NCBI GenBank assembly: GCA_002440705.1
Contig: DJVA01000078.1
Location: 1-8,316, forward strand
DNA length: 8,316 nt
Direction of reading: 5' to 3'
Source: Flavobacteriaceae bacterium UBA6268
Lineage (GTDB): Bacteria; Bacteroidota; Bacteroidia; Flavobacteriales; Flavobacteriaceae
In this document: positions 1 through 4,692 of the stretch, in pieces
Layout of the letters: each line of letters begins with the position of its first letter
How positions within the stretch are numbered: the stretch's first letter is position 1
The notes under the pieces: model-generated
The model's input: only the letters and a program-made list of their open reading frames with translations
Databases searched by the model: none
What the model was told of the DNA's origin: nothing
Made by a program: the position numbers and the translations under genes

Positions 1-223
1 TCAGAAAGGACGTAAAGCCAATCCATACCAATGATTTATCCTGCACTTGATAGCGTATCAAACGCCATTAAGGAAAAAAAACAGCACAATTTGAGCGTAG
101 CTACAACCTCTTAACAAACACTTGTACAAAGTGCCACCAGGCAACTAAACACGAATTCATACAAATAAAAATCCCTGATAAAAACGTTTTTAGTAATCAA
201 GAATTCAAATTGCAGAAATAGTT
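1..223. other. Gene-free leader region upstream of the DoxX/TauE unit
   Basis: I see no convincing coding sequence here: all plus-strand frames are interrupted by stops within a few dozen codons, and nothing on the minus strand resembles a protein. The DNA is AT-rich compared with the genes that follow. It contains a perfect 8-bp palindrome TTGTACAA at 122-129 and a perfect 14-bp palindrome TAAAAACGTTTTTA at 179-192, the latter 31 bp before the first ATG. The region probably contains the promoter of the downstream operon, but I could not place a clear Bacteroidota promoter (TTTG ... TAnnTTTG). Confidence 0.5.
179..192. promoter_or_regulatory. 14-bp perfect palindrome, possible operator
   Basis: TAAAAACGTTTTTA reads the same on both strands and lies 31 bp upstream of the ATG of the first DoxX gene, where a dimeric regulator or the promoter would be expected. 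It is AT-rich, so chance is a real possibility. No regulator gene sits next to it. Confidence 0.25.
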
Positions 224-661
224 ATGCTCCAAAGAATATTCGCCACAGACAATTCAAAAACCACTATTATCATCCGTTTGATGGTCGGTGTGGTCTTTCT
301 TTCAGAGGGCATCCAAAAGTTCCTGTTCCCCGTAATCCGGGGGACTGGGCGATTCGAGAAAATTGGGCTTCCGGCACCGGAGTTTCTGGGCAGTTTCGTA
401 GGCACGTTTGAAATCTTATGTGGCACCTTGGTCTTGCTTGGCCTTCTGACAAGGGTGGCTAGTGTTCCGACGCTCATAATCATGTTGGTAGCCATTGCAA
501 CCACAAAGTCCGAAATTTTGGCCAACGACGGCTTTTGGATGATGATGCATGGCAGCCGGACCGACTGGGCCATGCTCTTGGGGAGCCTTTTTCTGTTTGT
601 CAAGGGAGGGGGGCATTGGTCCCTGGATTTTAAACTGGTCAAATGGAAACGGAGGTCATAA
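224..661 (+). CDS. DoxX-family integral membrane protein
   Basis: A 145-residue, four-helix membrane protein of the DoxX family. The family signature is visible at residues 15-33, where RLMVGVVFLSEGIQKF matches the usual RL.lG..f...G..K pattern. Further hydrophobic segments lie at about 57-76, 80-94 and 115-127, and a basic tail (KWKRRS) ends the protein. The family includes the small subunit of archaeal thiosulfate:quinone oxidoreductase and bacterial proteins induced by quinones, thiol stress or disulfide stress; the substrate of this member is unknown. The ATG at 224 is the first start in frame after the noncoding leader. The last 19 bases overlap the start of the TauE/SafE gene, so the two are probably translationally coupled. 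Pairing with a sulfur-anion exporter favours a role in sulfur or thiol chemistry at the inner membrane, but that is inference. Confidence 0.85.
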   Translation: MLQRIFATDNSKTTIIIRLMVGVVFLSEGIQKFLFPVIRGTGRFEKIGLPAPEFLGSFVGTFEILCGTLVLLGLLTRVASVPTLIIMLVAIATTKSEILANDGFWMMMHGSRTDWAMLLGSLFLFVKGGGHWSLDFKLVKWKRRS

Positions 662-1422
662 TCATATCCGTGGCGGCATTTTTTACCGCTATCCTCACCT
701 TCTTTTCCGGTTTTGGGCTGGGAACGATCCTTACCCCCGTGTTCATGGTATTCTTTCCTGTGGATCTGGCCATTGGCCTGACCGGGATCGTTCACTTCTT
801 CAATAACGTTTTCAAGCTGGCCCTTATCGGCAAAAAAGCGGACAGGCCCATTTTAGTGCGCTTTGGCATCCCGGCTGTACTGGCCGCCATTGTCGGGGCA
901 TGGGTGTTGCTACATATACCGGATGTAAAACCTTTGTTCCAATACAATGCCTTTGGAAAAAGTCTTGAAGTGTATCCCGTGAAGTTTGTCATTTCGATAT
1001 TGCTTATATTCTTCGCCATTCTCGACCTAATCCCGTTTTTGAACAGGCTCCAATTCGACAAAAGGCAAATGCCCCTCGGGGGAATATTGAGCGGGTTCTT
1101 TGGTGGGCTTTCCGGCAATCAGGGTGCCCTGCGCAGTGCTTTTTTGATAAGAGCGGGGCTCACAAAGGAGGAATTCATCGCCACGACGGTAGTGATTTCC
1201 TGTTTCGTGGATTTCACCCGGCTCAGCGTATATGCCACCCGTTTCACGAGTTCCGGGCTGGGCGACAACCTGACATTGGTGGTCATTGCCACGCTTTCAG
1301 CCATTGCTGGCGCATTTATCGGGAACAGGTTGCTGAAAAAGGTAACCTTGAAATTCGTTCAGACACTGGTAGCCGTAATGCTGATACTGATTTCCGTTGC
1401 ACTTGGTGCCGGATGGATTTAA
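643..1422 (+). CDS. TauE/SafE (TSUP) family sulfite/organosulfonate exporter-like permease
   Basis: A 259-residue polytopic inner-membrane protein of the TauE/SafE (TSUP) family, whose characterised members export sulfite, sulfoacetate or related organic anions. The internal duplication typical of the family is visible: the first half carries FSGFGLGTILTPVF at residues 21-34 and the second half carries GFFGGLSGNQGALRS at 151-165. Each is a Gly-rich loop following a hydrophobic helix. About seven or eight hydrophobic segments are present and the length is normal for the family. The ATG at 643 lies inside the preceding DoxX gene (19-bp overlap), which argues for a two-gene operon. Substrate cannot be read from sequence. 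A DoxX partner makes sulfur anions the best guess, but other anions are possible. Confidence 0.85.
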   Translation: METEVIIISVAAFFTAILTFFSGFGLGTILTPVFMVFFPVDLAIGLTGIVHFFNNVFKLALIGKKADRPILVRFGIPAVLAAIVGAWVLLHIPDVKPLFQYNAFGKSLEVYPVKFVISILLIFFAILDLIPFLNRLQFDKRQMPLGGILSGFFGGLSGNQGALRSAFLIRAGLTKEEFIATTVVISCFVDFTRLSVYATRFTSSGLGDNLTLVVIATLSAIAGAFIGNRLLKKVTLKFVQTLVAVMLILISVALGAGWI

Positions 1423-1618
1423 GGGGAAACCATTCTCTATATACTTCTTCCGTTAGCGACCAATTTCATTTTAAGGGCGCTACCTTGAAAATATCGGAAT
1501 TGGCCCGGGAAGAAAAGAACCGGTGACCCCAGCATGTCCGAAAGGTTCTTGATTCCAAAGTGGCTGCGGTGTTGGCTGGGCAACAATTTCCACCATAACA
1601 TCCTAGGTGCGTATCCAT

Positions 1619-1650
1619 AAAAAAATGGCCTATCCGAATCATCGGATAGG
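1619..1650 (-). terminator. Intrinsic terminator, minus strand (distal copy)
   Basis: The inverted repeat CCTATCCGA (1629-1637) and TCGGATAGG (1642-1650) encloses a 4-base loop. On the minus strand the stem is followed, after three bases, by seven T residues (A tract 1619-1625 on the plus strand). This is a textbook rho-independent terminator and probably a back-up for the minus-strand DoxX transcript. Confidence 0.75.
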
Positions 1651-1675
1651 TCATCAAGTAAGGGCTCAGTGCAGA

Positions 1676-1708
1676 AAGAAAACTCCCGATACCATTGTGT
1701 CGGGAGTT
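1676..1708 (-). terminator. Intrinsic terminator just downstream of the minus-strand DoxX gene
   Basis: AACTCCCGATAC (1681-1692) and GTGTCGGGAGTT (1697-1708) form a 12-bp stem with one T-G wobble and the tetraloop CATT. On the minus strand the stem runs into TTTTCTTTC. It begins 17 bp after the DoxX stop codon and is the first of two tandem terminators for that gene. Confidence 0.75.
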
Positions 1709-1725
1709 CCATCATTTAATTTCGT

Positions 1726-2100
1726 TTATCGGATAATCGGTGCATATTTCCCCCGGTTTTCCCAAATGGCCCAAAGGTTGATAAGGAAGAAGACCAGTCC
1801 CATTCCAACACCGGCCACATCAAGTACCAAGTGATGCACAACGATGCCGACCATTACGGGCAATATTATAATGGCGCCCAATGCCCTGTACTTGGGTATG
1901 ACAAAGAGAATACCCCCGACTATTTCAACGATTGCCACAAGCGGCAATAACCATTTGATGGTCATAAAAGCTCCCATTACCTGCATCATCTCTTCGGAAA
2001 GTTCCGGCATGGGCATATAATTGAAGAATTTGTTGAGTCCCGAATTTACCATCATCAGGGCAAAAAGGATACATACTACGTTAAGGATTTTGTTTTTCAT
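1726..2100 (-). CDS. DoxX-family membrane protein, HxlR-linked
   Basis: A 124-residue four-helix DoxX-like membrane protein. The first helix holds the family pattern (residues 5-25, ending in VNSGLNKFF). Others lie at about 47-68, 73-94 and 97-113, and a short polar C-terminus follows. I chose the ATG at 2100; an in-frame TTG at 2118 would add six residues, but the sequence around the ATG is the more usual arrangement. The gene stands alone, is followed by tandem terminators, and diverges from an HxlR-family regulator across a 120-bp promoter with inverted repeats. In Bacillus, redox-sensing HxlR-type repressors (YodB, CatR) control catDE, where CatD is a DoxX-like protein, and DoxX-like MhqP is also quinone-inducible. 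By analogy this protein may act in the response to quinones or other electrophiles. That is inference; the biochemical activity is not known. Confidence 0.8.
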   Translation of the reverse strand: MKNKILNVVCILFALMMVNSGLNKFFNYMPMPELSEEMMQVMGAFMTIKWLLPLVAIVEIVGGILFVIPKYRALGAIIILPVMVGIVVHHLVLDVAGVGMGLVFFLINLWAIWENRGKYAPIIR

Positions 2101-2221
2101 TTTAAATGGTTTGATCAATTGAACAATGAACGATGAAATTACCTATATTTACTTTACAAAAGTCACTACTGAATAAAAAGTAAGGAAGTTACATTTAGGT
2201 AAGTAACAATATTTGAATCAA
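2101..2221. promoter_or_regulatory. Divergent promoter/operator between DoxX and HxlR genes
   Basis: Three inverted repeats are packed into 120 bp. The outer pair is TTACCTA (2139-2145) with TAGGTAA (2196-2202). The inner pair is TTACTTT (2149-2155) with AAAGTAA (2177-2183). A third, GTTAC (2188-2192) with GTAAC (2203-2207), lies just upstream of the regulator's start. The small AGTCACT symmetric element sits in the middle at 2161-2167. HxlR/YodB-type operators are often inverted repeats built on TACT/AGTA-like half-sites, so these are good candidates for autoregulation and for control of the DoxX gene. Promoter elements are not clear enough to place. Confidence 0.5.
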
Positions 2222-2587
2222 ATGGAAAGAGACTCCGACATGGACAAGACCAAATGCAATTCGTACATCAATGCCATGGAGGATGCCCTGTACGTCATCG
2301 GGGGCAAATGGAAATTGCGGATCATCATAGCCCTCAAGGAAGGGCACAAACGGTTCAATGATATACAGCGTACCGTAACGGGCATATCTGCCAAGGTACT
2401 CTCCTCGGAGCTGAAATCCATGGAGTCCAATGGCCTTGTCACGCGCAATGTGTTGGTTGATGAATTCCCCGTTGTCACGGAATATGTCCTGACCGACTAT
2501 AGCGACTCGTTGAATGAGATACTCACTGCTCTCATCAAGTGGGGCATCGGCCATAGGGAAAAGATTACCGGTAAGCCCACAATATAG
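2222..2587 (+). CDS. HxlR-family winged-helix transcriptional regulator with N-terminal cysteine
   Basis: A 121-residue regulator of the HxlR family, DNA-binding winged-helix dimers. The family layout is clear: a short N-arm with Cys12, the core GGKWKLRII at about residues 27-35, EGHKRFNDIQ near 40-49, the recognition-helix segment GISAKVLSSELKSMESNGLVTR (about 54-75), then the wing and the C-terminal dimer helix ending WGIGHRE. The ATG at 2222 was chosen; a TTG three codons upstream is an alternative start. Cys12 lies where the redox-active Cys6 of Bacillus YodB lies, just before the first helix, so the protein may sense quinones, diamide or reactive chlorine by thiol modification (inference). 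It diverges from a DoxX gene, its most likely target, and probably controls itself through the shared operator region. Confidence 0.88.
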   Translation: MERDSDMDKTKCNSYINAMEDALYVIGGKWKLRIIIALKEGHKRFNDIQRTVTGISAKVLSSELKSMESNGLVTRNVLVDEFPVVTEYVLTDYSDSLNEILTALIKWGIGHREKITGKPTI

Positions 2588-2669
2588 GTATCCTTTCCCT
2601 AAAACAGCAAAATGAGGGTAGGCAAGGGTAATACTGATTTTGATGAGTTTGACCCAAAACATCTGAAGC
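2588..2669. other. Short intergenic gap between regulator and pore-like membrane protein
   Basis: This 82-bp gap between two plus-strand genes holds no clear terminator. The downstream gene may be read through from the regulator promoter. A TGAGTTTG element near 2646-2653 weakly resembles the Bacteroidota -7 box but would place transcription start almost on the ATG at 2670. Confidence 0.3.
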
Positions 2670-3026
2670 ATGTATGAAAAACTACTACAAAAGCCCATTT
2701 CAAGATCCCGTTTCTTTCGGAGAATCATCCTGCATTTGGGTATCATATTCCTGATCATAATGGTATCACTGGCAATCGGCATCTGCGGCTTTATGTTCTT
2801 TGAGAATATACCTTTCCACAAGGCCTTTCTTAACACAGCCATCCTATTGAGCGGTCTTGGCCTCATTGATAGGCCTATGACACCATCGGGCCATTGGTTC
2901 ATTGGGATATTTGGTCTGTACTCAGGCCTTGTTTTCCTGGCATCCCTTGGAGTCCTGATGGCCCCGATAATTCACCGCATCGTGCACAAGCTCCATTGGG
3001 ACGGGGATGCACCATCGGCTCGGTGA
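2670..3026 (+). CDS. Two-helix membrane protein resembling a degenerate K+-channel pore module
   Basis: A 118-residue protein with a basic N-terminus (residues 11-18, SRSRFFRR), a first membrane helix at about 18-44, a re-entrant-like stretch at 50-67 and a second helix at about 76-100, then a His-rich cytoplasmic-type tail (HRIVHKLHWD). The order helix, pore helix, filter, helix resembles the two-TM ion-channel fold (Ion_trans_2 type). AFLNTAILLSGLGLID at 52-67 lies where channels have a pore helix followed by T-V-G-Y-G-D, and the next segment (TPSGHWFIGIFGLYSGLVFL) matches the usual TP.G..f...y...G. pattern. The canonical TVGYGD is absent (SGLGLID instead), so potassium selectivity is unlikely or altered. 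I do not know a characterised homologue. It follows the HxlR gene by 82 bp and may be co-transcribed. Function unknown. Confidence 0.7.
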   Translation: MYEKLLQKPISRSRFFRRIILHLGIIFLIIMVSLAIGICGFMFFENIPFHKAFLNTAILLSGLGLIDRPMTPSGHWFIGIFGLYSGLVFLASLGVLMAPIIHRIVHKLHWDGDAPSAR

Positions 3027-3305
3027 CCTCTAACCATGAACAAAACAAGACTAGAAGTGTACCAAAAAAAGACCTGCAGCAGCAGAGCCACTGGGTTCAT
3101 CGAATTGGAATGAAACTGTTAGGTCAAAATCTATAGTAAGCCCGTGGTTAACATGGTTATTTCAGATTTTCCAATCCGAACAAGGCCAATGTATCAATGA
3201 TGGGCAGGGTCTTCAGACCCAATCCCTGTTTTTGAGTGAAGCTCTTTTTCTGGAATGAAATGAAGGAAAATGTGCTGAACAAAATACCATAGCGGATGTA
3301 TGATT
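3027..3305. other. Gene-free region with a terminator-like hairpin
   Basis: No convincing gene is seen on either strand; the plus-strand frame crossing the end of the preceding gene is an out-of-frame shadow. The G+C content falls steadily here, moving from the GC-richer left block towards the AT-richer right block. The only structured element is the hairpin at 3202-3233. The stretch might contain scars of past insertions, but I cannot identify any. Confidence 0.5.
3202..3233 (+). terminator. Candidate intrinsic terminator, plus strand
   Basis: GGGTC (3207-3211) and GACCC (3216-3220) form a stem around a TTCA loop, and outer GGG (3202-3204) and CCC (3224-3226) can extend it past a small internal loop. 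Five T residues follow at 3229-3233. It lies about 180 bp after the pore-like gene and could end that transcript. Confidence 0.5.
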
Positions 3306-3339
3306 AAAAAAGAAAGCCTACTCTTGCGAGCAGGCTTTC
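3306..3339 (-). terminator. Intrinsic terminator of the 135-residue protein gene
   Basis: GAAAGCCT (3312-3319) and AGGCTTTC (3332-3339) pair, as do CTC (3321-3323) and GAG (3328-3330) around a TTGC loop, separated by an A/C mismatch. On the minus strand the stem is followed directly by six T residues. It starts 22 bp beyond the stop codon of the minus-strand gene. Confidence 0.85.
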
Positions 3340-3361
3340 ACATTTGAAGACATTGGCTTCA

Positions 3362-3769
3362 TTAAAGTTCAAATTCCACAATCTGTTCTTCAATCTCCGA
3401 TTTACGTTGTTCCAAAGTGGTCTGTAAATGCGTTGTTACCAATTTGGTCAGGTTCGAGTTGGTGGTCTTGAATTCCAAGTTACGTGAATCCCTGATGTAA
3501 AAAGAGCATGAACCATCCTGATTGTAGTTGAACTTGGTCAACTCGTTCAAGGTTTCCGTAAGCCGTTCACGTTGCGTGGCCAGACCCTTCAATTTTTCGA
3601 ACTTTTGGATTCGGTCATCCAAATTAACTGTTGGCTGCCCAACCGTTTTAGCCTTTTCAGGGATTACGGTCTTTCCGATAGCTTCTTCGGTCAGCTTTTT
3701 TTGGACTTCCTTCTTAACGGTCGCACTTTCTTTTTTTGCCGTTCCGTTCTGTCTTGTTTTTGTTTCCAT
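3362..3769 (-). CDS. Conserved-looking charged coiled-coil protein of unknown function
   Basis: A 135-residue, soluble, highly charged protein. Residues 1-48 are Lys/Glu/Thr-rich and probably disordered. Residues 50-80 (DDRIQKFEKLKGLATQRERL and on) and 105-133 (QTTLEQRKSEIEEQIVEF) look like amphipathic coiled-coil helices. Between them lies a compact segment, 80-103, with the pattern NYNQDGSCSFYIRDSRNLEFKT that resembles two beta strands and a turn. I recall similar small proteins from accessory regions of Bacteroidota, often near mobile-element genes, but I cannot name a family and do not assign a function. The ATG at 3769 is the only good start. The gene is monocistronic: it has its own terminator and a promoter candidate at 3811-3838. 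It is intermediate in base composition. Confidence 0.7.
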   Translation of the reverse strand: METKTRQNGTAKKESATVKKEVQKKLTEEAIGKTVIPEKAKTVGQPTVNLDDRIQKFEKLKGLATQRERLTETLNELTKFNYNQDGSCSFYIRDSRNLEFKTTNSNLTKLVTTHLQTTLEQRKSEIEEQIVEFEL

Positions 3770-3810
3770 GATAATGAAATTTTTAGGTTAAACAATATTT
3801 GAGCACAGCC

Positions 3811-3838
3811 CAAACGGAAGGCAAAATTTTGTCTCAAA
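3811..3838 (-). promoter_or_regulatory. Candidate Bacteroidota promoter for the 135-residue protein gene
   Basis: On the minus strand TTTG (3838-3835) is followed after 16 bases by TCCGTTTG (3818-3811). This resembles the Bacteroidota -33 TTTG and -7 TAnnTTTG boxes with one mismatch in the -7 box. It leaves a leader of about 35 bases before the ATG at 3769. The match is suggestive only. Confidence 0.3.
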
Positions 3839-3855
3839 TTTTCAAGTGAAAAATT

Positions 3856-3885
3856 GGGGGAGACCTTCAGGGGGTCCCGATTTTT
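3856..3885 (+). other. GC-rich hairpin with T tract in AT-rich intergenic DNA
   Basis: A run of five G (3856-3860) is followed by AGACC, the loop TTCA, then GGGGGTCCC. GGGA (3858-3861) can pair with TCCC (3875-3878) and CC (3864-3865) with GG (3870-3871), with an asymmetric internal loop. GATTTTT follows. It could be a plus-strand terminator, but no plus-strand gene lies just before it, or a structured element in the upstream region of the minus-strand gene. Confidence 0.4.
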
Positions 3886-3902
3886 AAGCGGACAAATTTG
3901 AA

Positions 3903-3917
3903 CGCAAATATTTTGCG
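3903..3917. promoter_or_regulatory. Palindrome CGCAAA / TTTGCG, possible operator
   Basis: CGCAAA (3903-3908) and TTTGCG (3912-3917) are perfect inverted arms around TAT. The site lies between two divergent transcription units, the 135-residue protein gene and the decayed hydrolase gene. A GTATT (3935-3939) and AATAC (3949-3953) repeat and a longer TAATTCTTG (3962-3970) and CAAGAATTA (3990-3998) repeat follow downstream. These may be remnants of the hydrolase gene's control region. Confidence 0.3.
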
Positions 3918-4042
3918 ACGTTTAATTTTCGGGAGTATTGTATGAATAAAATACCCTCCCCTAATTCTTGTTTAGTGTTCTATTCCGGACAAGAATTATT
4001 TTGATATCATACCATCCAATTAATTCGTTCGAGCCATAAAAA

Positions 4043-4643
4043 ATGAATAGAATATCAATTTTAACAGTTAACAGCCTTATGGTTTTAGGGCTGTCCTGCA
4101 CACAAAAAAAAGAGTCACAAAGCAATGCTTCCCAAAATAAAGAAAAATAGAAACAAAGGAAACCATGGAACAAATTTCAGCAAAAGACTTTAAGACTTTC
4201 ACCGTAAGTGATAACGTCGAACCATATAGAGTGTCATTCAGGAACCAATGCGCCATGAACGTAGTCGGACATCTGTTTATCTCGAAAAATTTTGACAAGA
4301 ACCAAAACACCCTGCAATTATAGCGGGCATCCAATTGGGTGCGATAAAAGAGCAGAGTGCAGATGTTTATGCATCTACTTTGGCAGAGCGTGGTTTTGTT
4401 ACCTTGACCATTGACAATTCCTATTGGGGAGAAAGCGTAAGCGACGTCCGTAACGCCATTTTACCCAATATGGGCGCGGTTATGCGAAACGGTTATGGCA
4501 AATCATGCACTGTTGAACAGCAAAAAGAGGTAATGACCAAAGTTTCAGAACAACGTTACGAAGAATACACCACAGGTGATGAGATAATGCAAAATTATAT
4601 GCCTACTGAACTGCCAAAAATTTCACATTGCAAATATAGCTGA
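4043..4643 (+). pseudogene. Decayed lipoprotein alpha/beta-hydrolase (dienelactone-hydrolase-like) gene
   Basis: Three pieces join into one ancestral protein. Piece 1 (4043-4150) is a 35-codon lipoprotein leader, MNRISILTVNSLMVLGLSC, then a Lys/Ser-rich linker. Restoring one A in the A run 4143-4147 turns its stop into ...KEKIETKETMEQ and joins piece 2 (4165-4323), MEQISAKDFKTFTVSD to KNQ, the N-terminal strand region of the hydrolase. Restoring one A in 4304-4307 then gives HPAIIAG in the frame of piece 3, which continues to 4643. At 4323-4337 the expected G-H-P-x-G reads G-I-Q-L-G, suggesting two compensating indels. Piece 3 has AERGFVTLTIDNSYWGES, then passes from AILPN straight to MGAVMRNGYGKS near 4466-4472. 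In relatives about 60-70 residues lie there, including the G-x-C/S-x-G nucleophile elbow. The C-terminus with the catalytic His is also missing. The product cannot be catalytic. Confidence 0.75.
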
Positions 4644-4650
4644 ATTTTTA

Positions 4651-4690
4651 TGCAACTGGGTTGCAAAAAATAATATCACATTATTTTTTG
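4651..4690 (-). terminator. Adjacent perfect hairpins, probable terminator of the copper operon
   Basis: TGCAAC (4651-4656) and GTTGCA (4660-4665) are perfect arms around TGG. Next to them, CAAAAAATAAT (4664-4674) and ATTATTTTTTG (4680-4690) are perfect 11-bp arms around ATCAC. The pair starts right after the stop codon of the minus-strand peptidase gene. On the minus strand the AT-rich stem ends in a six-T run and the second stem leads to a TAAAAA tract. The AT-rich stem is nearly symmetric and could also stop plus-strand transcripts. It is weaker than a GC-stem terminator. Confidence 0.5.
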
Positions 4691-4692
4691 AT

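Larger units (their letters stand above)
1423..1725. other. Convergent intergenic region with terminators, no gene
   Basis: This 300-bp stretch separates the plus-strand TauE/SafE gene from the minus-strand DoxX gene. The left two thirds (1423-1620) have G+C content like the neighbouring genes, but no reading frame on either strand looks like a real protein. A minus-strand open frame running through it would have to cross two strong terminator hairpins. The right third holds those two hairpins (listed separately). I see no obvious terminator for the plus-strand operon. The left part could be a decayed gene, but I cannot recognise it. Confidence 0.5.

Noticed and set aside
205..795. Long open frame on the minus strand opposite the DoxX/TauE genes.
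   Set aside because: Its translation is Arg/Pro/Ser-rich with no recognisable domain and it runs antisense to two clear membrane-protein genes; it is a shadow of their codon bias.
1437..1715. Minus-strand open frame of 92 codons between TauE/SafE and DoxX.
   Set aside because: It passes through two strong terminator hairpins and its product resembles no family I recognise. A decayed gene in the left part cannot be excluded.
2195..2902. Long minus-strand open frame opposite the HxlR and pore-like genes.
   Set aside because: It spans two well-supported genes and their intergenic gap and has no domain of its own.
4644..4692. Continuation of the hydrolase in another frame after 4643 (reading IAEFLCNWVAKN).
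   Set aside because: It quickly enters the hairpins and the antisense peptidase gene, and I could not match it to the expected C-terminus of the hydrolase family.
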